5,878 bases of DNA from Candidatus Bathyarchaeota archaeon (GTDB lineage Archaea; Thermoproteota; Bathyarchaeia; Bathyarchaeales; Bathyarchaeaceae), in contig QMYO01000120.1 in the NCBI GenBank assembly GCA_003662715.1, positions 1 to 5,878 of the forward strand. Reading direction: 5' to 3'. Numbering within the stretch: the stretch's first letter is position 1; each line of letters starts with the position of its first letter. Below the pieces are notes generated by a model. That model did no database searches, was not told the DNA's origin, and saw only the letters and a program-made list of their open reading frames with translations. The position numbers were made by a program, and so were the translations under genes. Shown piece by piece: positions 1 through 5,874 of the stretch.

Positions 1-561
1 GACCACGACCCCTCATGCCAATTCTACGGCATGGAACCCATAATAGACCTAGCAGGATTCCCCCACCCAGAACGCGGCATGTGCCCATGGCACAACCAAG
101 ACGTTGCAGTACCCATCCCACACCAAACTGAATCAGCAACTTACTACCTAGATAAAACTCCCCCTGCTATTGAGAATGTCACACAAACTCCTCCTCAGGA
201 TAATGTGCAACCTACCGACATTGTTCATGTGAATGCAACAGTTACAGACGATTTAACCGGAGTGAAAAATGTGACCCTATGGTATAGAATCGGCGAGACA
301 GGAACTTGGACACCTATCTCCATGGAAATTCTAGAAGGCGTCATATACAATGCATCGATACCAGCTCAACCCTACTGCACAACTGTAGAATATTACATAG
401 AAGCCTACGACAACGCAGGAAATTCTGCCAAAAGCCCAATAACAGAATATTACAACTACCATGTTATTCCAGAGTTCGCTAATCAGACAATCGCTATCTT
501 AATGGCGTTAGTGTTAACCAGCCTCCTCGTAGTCTACTGGAAGAAGAAAATACAAATCTAA
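1..561 (+). CDS. C-terminal part of a secreted, membrane-anchored surface protein (Ig-like domain, PEF-type anchor); 5' end outside window
   Basis: The reading frame is open from base 1, so the ATG at 31 is probably internal and the gene starts before the window. Residues below are counted from that ATG. Residues 1-40 are an unrecognised segment with several His and Cys residues (GMCPWHNQD at 16-24, and HDPSC just before the ATG). Residues about 43-145 form an Ig/fibronectin-III-like beta-sandwich, with TPPAIENV at its start and the strand motif VEYYIEAYDNAGNSA at 119-133, typical of archaeal surface proteins. It ends in VIPEF (145-149), a hydrophobic helix (about 151-169) and a KKK tail. This is the layout of PEF-CTERM sorting signals, which in other archaea are handled by archaeosortases; the usual PEFP is PEFA here, so a plain transmembrane anchor is also possible. 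The role of the missing N-terminal part cannot be judged. Surface location is well supported; function is unknown. Confidence 0.82.
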   Translation, partial: DHDPSCQFYGMEPIIDLAGFPHPERGMCPWHNQDVAVPIPHQTESATYYLDKTPPAIENVTQTPPQDNVQPTDIVHVNATVTDDLTGVKNVTLWYRIGETGTWTPISMEILEGVIYNASIPAQPYCTTVEYYIEAYDNAGNSAKSPITEYYNYHVIPEFANQTIAILMALVLTSLLVVYWKKKIQI

Positions 562-575
562 ACTCACACCATCCG

Positions 576-590
576 TTTCTTTTTATTTTT
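576..590 (+). terminator. T-rich transcription terminator candidate
   Basis: A T-rich run (tttctttttattttt) starts 15 bases after the stop codon at 559-561. Archaeal RNA polymerase commonly terminates at U-rich tracts without a stem-loop, and I see no hairpin here. It would end the transcript of the upstream surface-protein gene. Confidence 0.5.
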
Positions 591-669
591 CAGCCAATTC
601 TAGAAGTTATCAAAATATCTTATTCAATGGAGCAAACACTTGTGGTTATTTAACAAAAAACAGCAAAAA

Positions 670-674
670 AGGTG
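670..674 (+). promoter_or_regulatory. Ribosome binding site of the broken gene
   Basis: AGGTG lies 6 bases before the ATG at 681 and matches the archaeal Shine-Dalgarno consensus (GGAGGTGA). Its position shows that the original start was the ATG at 681, not the TTG at 727 that begins the longest open stretch in this region. Confidence 0.5.
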
Positions 675-680
675 CTGGAA

Positions 681-1042
681 ATGAAAATTGAAAGGCTAAA
701 AAAGTAAATTAATTGCGGTTTTAACGTTGCTTGTAACAAGTTCTCTGACGTCTTACTATGCTTCTTCGGAGGCTTTTCTAGTTCCAGTTGAAATAAATTC
801 CAACGTAGTCCTAAACGAAACAGTCGTTATATGGCGAATGAAGCTAATAAAACAGCAGGGATTTATCATGTTGGTATACTCCATGGCGCTAGCTGAACTT
901 TCAATAACGAAAACGAAACAAACAAGTATTCAACATTACCTTCACGGTATTGAAAAACAAAGTTCCATTATATTTCACAGATTTAGCAAGCGTTGAACTT
1001 AAAAGTTCTCGAACGAGTGGGTGGGTGCTAATGCTGAGATAA
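681..1042 (+). pseudogene. Decayed gene for a secreted cohesin-like-domain surface protein, several frameshifts and stops
   Basis: Starting at ATG 681 the frame reads MKIERLKK and stops at 705-707. Shifting by one base gives KLIAVLTLLVTSSLTSYYAS (from 706), which completes a classical signal peptide, followed by FLVPVEINSNVVLNETVV (to 828). The frame then seems to move again: MANEANKTAGIYHVGILHGA (831-890) has an in-frame TGA at 894 followed by TFNNENETN (897-923). The third frame carries VFNITFTVLKNKVPLYFTDL (926-985), then ASVELKSS, ending at TAA 1040. That last piece resembles residues 169-193 of the intact cohesin-like protein at 4480-5874 (IFTITFNV...LDDVELSTS), so all pieces appear to be one damaged domain. 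The single-frame stretch 727-996 (89 codons) is therefore not a credible gene: it crosses these shifts and its second half lacks secreted-protein character. Several errors in about 350 bases beside intact genes favour real decay over sequencing error. The type of domain is inferred from short matches. Confidence 0.62.
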
Positions 1043-1159
1043 AATAATGTTCTCCATACATTCCACATATCCTTAGGAGGGAATTGTTGGAAAGGACATA
1101 GTCATATCAGAGGTTGTCCCTTCGCTCCAATGGTTTTCAGAAGGCTTTTATACTGTATA
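1043..1159 (+). other. Possible further remnant of the broken gene, between it and the convergent gene
   Basis: After the stop at 1040-1042, one frame (from 1077, following a TAG at 1074) reads EGIVGKDIVISEVVPSLQWF and then SEGFYTVYHSEI, reaching the end of the convergent gene at 1160. The DIVISEVVPS pattern recalls the first strand of CARDB-like Ig domains, which often follow cohesin-like domains in archaeal surface proteins, as in the gene at 4480-5874. This would be a third piece of the same gene cut off at the convergent neighbour. It is short and could be chance. No clear terminator for the minus-strand gene is visible here. Confidence 0.3.
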
Positions 1160-3541
1160 TCATTCTGAAATCTTCCTTTTTCTTTTCCAATATATAAATA
1201 CGGTGCAAACTAGTGCGGACAAGATGACTGTTGCGATGATATAAGGCGTATAATCATGAAAAGAAACCGTTACCATGAAACTGTATTCGTTGCTGCTTGA
1301 TGCAGAATATGCTCCGGAACCACTAAACACAGCCTTTAACATGAATTTTCCACCATACCGTGAAGTGTAATTGAGTGAGGCTACTCCACTCTCGTTAGTT
1401 ACAGAAGAACCTAGCAATTCCCATACGCTTCCGTTAGAGAGGTAAAAATACACTTTAACGCCAGATATGGCGTTTTCATGTTCATCCATCAAAAATGCAA
1501 GAAAAGTTACTTGCTGGTTTATCGCAGCTTTTTCTGGGGCGTGAAGGGTTAGGGTTGTATCTATGGGGTTAACTGTGATGAATACGCTATTATTGCTTCC
1601 AAGATAATCTATACTTCCCTCATACTCTGCCATAATTCGGTGCTTCCCAACACTGTTTAACGAAAAACTCGCCATTGCCACCCCGTACTCATCCGTAGTG
1701 CTTGAGTATTTCTCCAGAGTTGATTCACCTTTGTAAAGATAGAAGCTAACCTGTTGTCCAGCTAAAGACTTGCCTGCAACATCTCTGAGAGTTGCATTAA
1801 CTTCAAAAAGCTTCTTAGCCTTCACAGTTGCTGGCGCATTAATTTTTATTTCAGTTACTCCCTTCCCAACTGTAAAGAATTGCGACGTCGAATTTTCTGC
1901 CCCATCATTATCCCAAACAGTTAAGCTTACATTGTAACTTCCCGCATGCGCATATACATGCGTAGCAACTGTTTCATTTGTTATAAATGGTTGTGAGCCG
2001 TCGTCAAAGTTCCAATGATAATTGACGATATTTCCATCAGGATCCTCGCTCATGGAGGCGTCGAAAGTTAACTCCTTGCCTACCATCAACTCAGTTGATG
2101 TGCAAGTGAAGTTTACGATCGGTTTAATGTTGCTAACAAGAACACACATTGTTATCGAATCTACGCATGTGTTATTGTCTTTCACGGTTAAGGTTACATT
2201 AAACAGTCCTTTGAATCTGTACTGATGTGAGACAAAGGTTTTATTCTCAATTATAGTTCCATCTCCAAGATTCCATTTTCGCCACACAATTGTTCCATTC
2301 GGACTGTCTATGGAGTTGTCTGTGAAATTTACAGGTTTGATTATCGATGCTACGCTTGGGGTGTAATAGAAGTCTGCAGTGGGGGGGTAGTAAACACCTA
2401 TCCTCAAGCGAACTCTATTCTTTGACATGGATGAGCCAAGGGTGTAATTGAAAGATATTAATGTGAATTTGTCGTTTTCAAAAAAGCTTGTATCCGCCAA
2501 AGGGGTCGAACCAAACATAACTATCCATTTTTCTGAGGCGGTTTTATTAGAGCTTAGTAACCCTTTGGGAACTTTGACATTACAGAAACCTTTCCAGCCA
2601 GAAGGCCCAGTAATGTAAAAACTAATCTGTTTAAGTGTCCGGTTAAACACGAATGAAGCTATTGTGTAATTGCAATTTAAAATAACTTCGTATGAATCTA
2701 CAGTATACCTCCTTGTCTGGTTCCAAGGTTCAATTAACGGACGATAATCTAATCCCAAGTGAGGACAATATGTATCACCTACCCCATCACCATCTAGGTC
2801 GGTTCCGTTATAGTCATCCCAATAGTTTCCTTCTGCTCCATTATCCCATGAATTGTAACGTCCATGATAAGACACTTGATGCGTATTGTTGATGATGTTG
2901 TTTCGGTAAAAAGTGTTATTTTGACACGACTGATCTGCGATGTATAATCCAGTGGGATTATTCCTAATCAAATTTCCGACAATGGTGTTATAACTACTCC
3001 CGTCACTAAGACAAATTGCCCAAGCATTATTGTTCATAATTTTGTTGTCCAAAATCTTACAATAAACAGAGTCAGTAAGCAGTATACCATACCACCAGCA
3101 TTGCATAGCGATGCTATTAGAAACAGTAACATTTTGAGTTTTAATCAGCTCGATGCCATAGCCATAAGGCACTCCAGACACGGTGTTTTGAACGGTAAAA
3201 TTTCTGAAAATGACATGGGGCGCAAGTATTCTAACGATAACTGAACTTATACCTTCACCATCGATGATAGTAGTTGCGGGATTCTCTCCTGTAAGCGATA
3301 CGGTCTTATTTACAACAATACTCTCGTAGTATGTTCCGCTGTATACAAAAATCATATCTCCATGAGAAGCAGCGTTTATAGCGTCCTGTATTGACGTGAA
3401 ATTTGCATCTGGGCATTCTTTTCCATCATCATCCACGGTCCAAGTCTTAGGCTCTGCCTCTGCTACCTGAATGTTAAACACCAATGTTAACGTGCTTGTT
3501 AGAAGTAACATTAACAATATCAGAGATGATAACTTCATCAT
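1160..3541 (-). CDS. Membrane-anchored surface protein: NosD-like beta-helix, two PKD domains, two Ig-like domains
   Basis: This 793-residue protein acts outside the cell, probably in adhesion or envelope structure. A signal peptide (1-29, ending near VAEAEP) leads into WTVDDDG and TSIQDAINAASHGD (49-62), the usual opening of archaeal NosD/PbH1 right-handed beta-helix proteins. Helix coils run to about 230 and close with GNYWDDYNGTDLDGDGVGD (238-256), an Asp-rich motif of calcium-binding type. Residues 275-385 (YTVDSYEVILNCNYTIASF..., TGPSGWKGFCNVKVPKGLL) are a beta-rich module often seen after such helices in archaea. PKD domains follow at about 386-470 (WNLGDG) and 473-557 (WNFDDGS), then two similar Ig-like domains at 562-657 and 659-757, a transmembrane helix (766-785) and a KRKRK tail. 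About 25 N-X-S/T sequons fit heavy glycosylation. NosD here names a fold only; nothing points to nitrous-oxide reductase copper loading. Two ATGs in tandem (3539-3541, 3536-3538) could each start it. Confidence 0.92.
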   Translation of the reverse strand: MMKLSSLILLMLLLTSTLTLVFNIQVAEAEPKTWTVDDDGKECPDANFTSIQDAINAASHGDMIFVYSGTYYESIVVNKTVSLTGENPATTIIDGEGISSVIVRILAPHVIFRNFTVQNTVSGVPYGYGIELIKTQNVTVSNSIAMQCWWYGILLTDSVYCKILDNKIMNNNAWAICLSDGSSYNTIVGNLIRNNPTGLYIADQSCQNNTFYRNNIINNTHQVSYHGRYNSWDNGAEGNYWDDYNGTDLDGDGVGDTYCPHLGLDYRPLIEPWNQTRRYTVDSYEVILNCNYTIASFVFNRTLKQISFYITGPSGWKGFCNVKVPKGLLSSNKTASEKWIVMFGSTPLADTSFFENDKFTLISFNYTLGSSMSKNRVRLRIGVYYPPTADFYYTPSVASIIKPVNFTDNSIDSPNGTIVWRKWNLGDGTIIENKTFVSHQYRFKGLFNVTLTVKDNNTCVDSITMCVLVSNIKPIVNFTCTSTELMVGKELTFDASMSEDPDGNIVNYHWNFDDGSQPFITNETVATHVYAHAGSYNVSLTVWDNDGAENSTSQFFTVGKGVTEIKINAPATVKAKKLFEVNATLRDVAGKSLAGQQVSFYLYKGESTLEKYSSTTDEYGVAMASFSLNSVGKHRIMAEYEGSIDYLGSNNSVFITVNPIDTTLTLHAPEKAAINQQVTFLAFLMDEHENAISGVKVYFYLSNGSVWELLGSSVTNESGVASLNYTSRYGGKFMLKAVFSGSGAYSASSSNEYSFMVTVSFHDYTPYIIATVILSALVCTVFIYWKRKRKISE

Positions 3542-3550
3542 CGGATTCTA

Positions 3551-3557
3551 CATCCTT
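3551..3557 (-). promoter_or_regulatory. Ribosome binding site for the beta-helix/PKD gene
   Basis: On the minus strand AAGGATG lies 9 bases before the first of two tandem ATG codons. It is only a partial match to GGAGGTGAT, so initiation may be modest or use the second ATG. Confidence 0.4.
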
Positions 3558-3593
3558 CTTTTAAATAATGCCATATGATTTTGTTACTCATCA

Positions 3594-3605
3594 CTTATAA
3601 AAAGT
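3594..3605 (-). promoter_or_regulatory. TATA box of the beta-helix/PKD gene promoter
   Basis: On the minus strand ACTTTTTATAAG is a strong archaeal TATA box candidate, centred near 3600. Transcription would start about 25-27 bases downstream, around 3573, giving a leader of roughly 30 bases before the ATG at 3541, enough to hold the ribosome binding site. Confidence 0.5.
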
Positions 3606-3850
3606 ATATTCTTTAATTGATGATGAACCATAATTAATAACACCCAGAAGTGGCGTATTCAACGACAAAAGTGGTCAAATTAAGCTCTAGACACCCACCT
3701 TTTATGGTTTTCTGTTTCGGTGTGGAACGGATGTTATTGAATCTTTCCTAAGGAACGGGTCTGATTCGAAATATAAAATTGAACATTATTTCTCGCGCCA
3801 CTCTTCTATTATGATTTCGGGCACCTAATCACACTAAAATCAACATAAGA

Positions 3851-3862
3851 GGTTAAATATAT
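3851..3862 (+). promoter_or_regulatory. TATA box of the small membrane-protein gene promoter
   Basis: GGTTAAATATAT is a TATA-like element centred near 3857. The expected transcription start is about 3883. This is too close for a leadered start at TTG 3886 but leaves a leader of about 45 bases for the start at 3928. Confidence 0.42.
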
Positions 3863-3910
3863 CTTCGAATCATTAATTAATATGGTTGCATTGTGATGGG
3901 GTTATTAAGA

Positions 3911-3916
3911 AGGTGA
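3911..3916 (+). promoter_or_regulatory. Ribosome binding site that decides the start of the small membrane-protein gene
   Basis: AGGTGA is an excellent match to the archaeal Shine-Dalgarno consensus and lies 11 bases before TTG 3928. The other in-frame candidates, TTG 3886 and GTG 3913, have no comparable site, which favours 3928. Confidence 0.45.
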
Positions 3917-3927
3917 GAAACCTTAAG

Positions 3928-4398
3928 TTGCTTAGAAGGAGAAAGAAAGACATTTTGGTAGTTGTTGGATGGACCTTTGCTATATCATTAATAATTATAA
4001 AAGCCTATTGGTTTTTTTATCTGGAGAAACCTCGGTTCTTTGTGAGCAAAGATCCGTATTGTTTTTATGACGCGCCATTTTTCACCGTAGTGGACGCATT
4101 ACTTATTCTGTTTTTAAGCTTTTTGGTAGGCATAGTCTTGACTGATGTAAAAGCAGTAGTGTATGGTTATTTCGTGTCAACTTGTTTATCTGCCTTTGTA
4201 ACGGTCGCTTATGTTTTTTGCTACATCTGGTTTGTTTTAGGGTTACAAGAGACCTTTTCCACTACTCCATTCGGCTGGGAATCGGTGCTTTTATTAGCAT
4301 TTTTTAATGTTCTCAGGTTTATATTTCCAACAAGCATGGCGCTGTGTCTAATTGGGGTAGTAACTGGAAGTTTTCTGACAAGATTGATTGAAACATAA
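3928..4398 (+). CDS. Small four-helix integral membrane protein of unknown function
   Basis: I do not recognise this protein. From TTG 3928 it has 156 residues. A strongly basic start (LRRRKKD) precedes helix 1 (about 8-32), an aromatic extracytoplasmic loop follows (FYLEKPRFFVSKDPYCFYDA, 30-49), then helices 2 (52-72), 3 (76-105) and 4 (118-149), ending in RLIET. The positive-inside rule puts both ends in the cytoplasm. There is no signal peptide, catalytic motif or soluble domain. The frame is open from TTG 3886, which would add 14 residues, and there is no in-frame ATG near the beginning; start choice rests on the AGGTGA site. The nearby ATGs at 3882 and 3896 lead to stops within a few codons. 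It lies 81 bases before a cohesin-like surface-protein gene on the same strand that has its own promoter, so a shared transcript is possible but not needed. A role in envelope assembly would be inference from neighbours alone. It is coding on grounds of length and clean helix pattern. Confidence 0.75.
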   Translation: MLRRRKKDILVVVGWTFAISLIIIKAYWFFYLEKPRFFVSKDPYCFYDAPFFTVVDALLILFLSFLVGIVLTDVKAVVYGYFVSTCLSAFVTVAYVFCYIWFVLGLQETFSTTPFGWESVLLLAFFNVLRFIFPTSMALCLIGVVTGSFLTRLIET

Positions 4399-4423
4399 AT
4401 TGAATTTCCATAGGATAGTGGCA

Positions 4424-4435
4424 AAGCTTAAATAG
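4424..4435 (+). promoter_or_regulatory. TATA box of the cohesin-like surface-protein gene promoter
   Basis: AAGCTTAAATAG, preceded by the BRE-like GCAA, is an archaeal promoter candidate centred near 4430. The expected transcription start near 4457 gives a leader of about 23 bases that includes the ribosome binding site before ATG 4480. Confidence 0.5.
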
Positions 4436-4463
4436 CCACACGGGTTCAATATTCGAAGACAAA

Positions 4464-4472
4464 GAGGGAAGG
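4464..4472 (+). promoter_or_regulatory. Ribosome binding site for the cohesin-like surface-protein gene
   Basis: The purine-rich GAGGGAAGG ends 7 bases before ATG 4480. It supports this ATG, which is directly followed by a signal peptide. Confidence 0.5.
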
Positions 4473-4479
4473 AATGTAA

Positions 4480-5874
4480 ATGTTAGTTTGCAAAAAAGTG
4501 GCGATACTTTTTGTCTTTATGCTAGTCTTCTCCACCTTAAACGTTGTGGGAATAGCTGGTTCTCAAACAGAATCAGGGCTTCCAGCTGATATGCCTGTTG
4601 TCTACGTTGATCCGCAACTCATTATTGCGTCTCCTGGTGAAACTTTCACGGTTAGCGTGAAGGTTTTCAATTTGACAGACACGCTTTATGCGGCAGCTGA
4701 GCCGTGGGAACCTGGAGAGCCATTACCACCGCCTGGCACGCGATATTGTTATTATTTAGGCAACCTATACGGACTACACATTCAGCTAAGCTGGGATCCA
4801 CTGATTTTAGAGTATGTAAGTCACACTGTTAAAATTCCTGTAGAGACCTATCCAGACGGCGTCCTCCACGAGCCTATACAAGATGTTATGGAAGAAGTTG
4901 ACGCAGATGCCGGAACATACACTCTTTCGAAAGCCTCCATGCCTCCGGCTGAAGCTTTTATCTGTCCAGAAGCAAATGCAACCATATTCACCATAACCTT
5001 CAACGTAACAAAAGAAGGAAAATGCACTTTGCAATTGGATGATGTTGAACTGTCGACTTCTTTGGAACCCAACATCATGGATAAAATCCCTCATTGGGTT
5101 CTACCCGGTGAATTTCAATCAACTGGTGCAATGACCCGTATCGCCAGCGTGAACATTGGTGCGTTGGCTGCCGGAAAACTGTATCATCCTATAATTATAG
5201 GAGAAAACGCAACCGTGTTGATTGGTGTTATAAACGATGGGAATGTTCAAGATACGTATAACCTAACACTTTACAATGGAACAATTTCCCTAAGAACATG
5301 GGAGAACGAAGCTTTAGAGCCGGGTGAAAGCAAAACCTTCAATTATACAATAAAGGCTGAAGATCTTGATAGAGGATTACACTCAATCACGGTCAATGCG
5401 ACGATAATACATGAAGGTAAATTATTCATAGATGCGGAGTTTAAAGAGTTCAGAGTGATTGACACCCCAACGCTTAGTATCAGCGAACCACCGAGCGTCA
5501 TCAAAGGTGATACCGTGACCCTTAGCGCATCAGGCAGCGTTCATAATGATCCAGATGGTGAAATTTTGAATTATACGTGGTCTCTTATCGAACCAGGAGC
5601 GGGAACTAGTGTTTTCAAAACATATGAAGGTATTAGCATGACTCATACCTTCGCTAAAAACGGAACATGGCGAATAATACTCACAGTTAAAGATAACTGG
5701 GGAGTGACATACAACCCGGATAGACCTGCAACAGAGCCATATCAAAAAGAGATACTGCTTAATGTAGGAGCGAAATCAGAAACGCCTTTTACTATTGAGA
5801 ATATCGCATTTGTAATTATAATAGCTGTTGTATTAATCTTAATAGTCGTTTATCTTCGACGACGTGCACGTTAG
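4480..5874 (+). CDS. Membrane-anchored surface protein: cohesin-like, CARDB-like Ig and PKD domains
   Basis: This complete 464-residue protein is exported and held on the outer face of the membrane. A signal peptide covers about 1-27. Residues 39-195 resemble a cohesin-type beta-sandwich: VVYVDPQ...SPGETFTVSVKVFNLTD (40-66), LYGLHIQLSWDPLILEYVS (96-114) and ATIFTITFNVTKEGKCTLQL (167-186) are the strands typical of such domains in archaeal surface proteins. A Pro-rich insertion sits inside it (74-87, EPWEPGEPLPPPGT). Residues 221-328 are a CARDB/NEW3-like Ig domain (VLIGVINDGNVQDTYNLTLY, GESKTFNYTI). Residues 330-429 form a PKD domain (LSASGSVHNDPDGEILNYTW; WRIILTVKDNWG). A transmembrane helix (about 439-458) and RRRAR end it; there is no PEF motif. 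Cohesins bind dockerins in cellulosomes, but many archaeal cohesin-like domains have no known partner, so binding is inference. Start ATG 4480 is supported by GAGGGAAGG and the signal peptide; the TAG stop is four bases before the window ends. Confidence 0.92.
   Translation: MLVCKKVAILFVFMLVFSTLNVVGIAGSQTESGLPADMPVVYVDPQLIIASPGETFTVSVKVFNLTDTLYAAAEPWEPGEPLPPPGTRYCYYLGNLYGLHIQLSWDPLILEYVSHTVKIPVETYPDGVLHEPIQDVMEEVDADAGTYTLSKASMPPAEAFICPEANATIFTITFNVTKEGKCTLQLDDVELSTSLEPNIMDKIPHWVLPGEFQSTGAMTRIASVNIGALAAGKLYHPIIIGENATVLIGVINDGNVQDTYNLTLYNGTISLRTWENEALEPGESKTFNYTIKAEDLDRGLHSITVNATIIHEGKLFIDAEFKEFRVIDTPTLSISEPPSVIKGDTVTLSASGSVHNDPDGEILNYTWSLIEPGAGTSVFKTYEGISMTHTFAKNGTWRIILTVKDNWGVTYNPDRPATEPYQKEILLNVGAKSETPFTIENIAFVIIIAVVLILIVVYLRRRAR

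Larger units (their letters stand above)
3542..3885. other. Divergent intergenic region with promoter candidates for both flanking genes
   Basis: This gene-free, AT-rich stretch separates the minus-strand beta-helix gene from the plus-strand membrane-protein gene. It holds a TATA-like box near each end. I found no tRNA (no paired acceptor or anticodon arms around the TTCGA sequences), no convincing C/D box RNA, and no open frame of useful length. A 9-base inverted repeat, TGATTCGAA at 3762-3770 and TTCGAATCA at 3864-3872, is present but could be chance. The middle (about 3630-3840) shows nothing else that I can name. Confidence 0.6.

Noticed and set aside
727..996. An 89-codon plus-strand gene starting at TTG 727
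   Set aside because: It starts inside a signal peptide whose beginning is at ATG 681 in another frame, has no ribosome binding site, and its second half loses secreted-protein character while other frames gain it. It is better read as part of a pseudogene.
2022..2892. Short plus-strand open frames inside the beta-helix/PKD gene
   Set aside because: They are antisense shadows of a strongly supported 793-residue protein with continuous domains.
1160..3541. Nitrous-oxide reductase accessory protein NosD
   Set aside because: Only the beta-helix fold and closing motif are shared. The PKD, Ig and anchor domains and the absence of other nos genes argue for a surface protein.
3515..3594. C/D box small RNA on the minus strand (GTGATGA at 3588-3594, ATGATGA at the start codons, CTGA further on)
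   Set aside because: The middle box is the tandem start codon of a strong protein gene, no D' box precedes it, and there is no terminal stem; the match is coincidental.
3620..3626. C box (ATGATGA) of a plus-strand C/D RNA
   Set aside because: There is no CTGA D or D' box at a suitable distance and no closing stem.
3755..3780. tRNA T-arm-like sequence (GATTCGAAAT)
   Set aside because: No matching acceptor, D or anticodon arms could be found around it on either strand.
4807..5094. Minus-strand open frames overlapping the cohesin-like gene (also at 5530-5745)
   Set aside because: They lie antisense to a well-supported gene, lack start signals and have no domain character.
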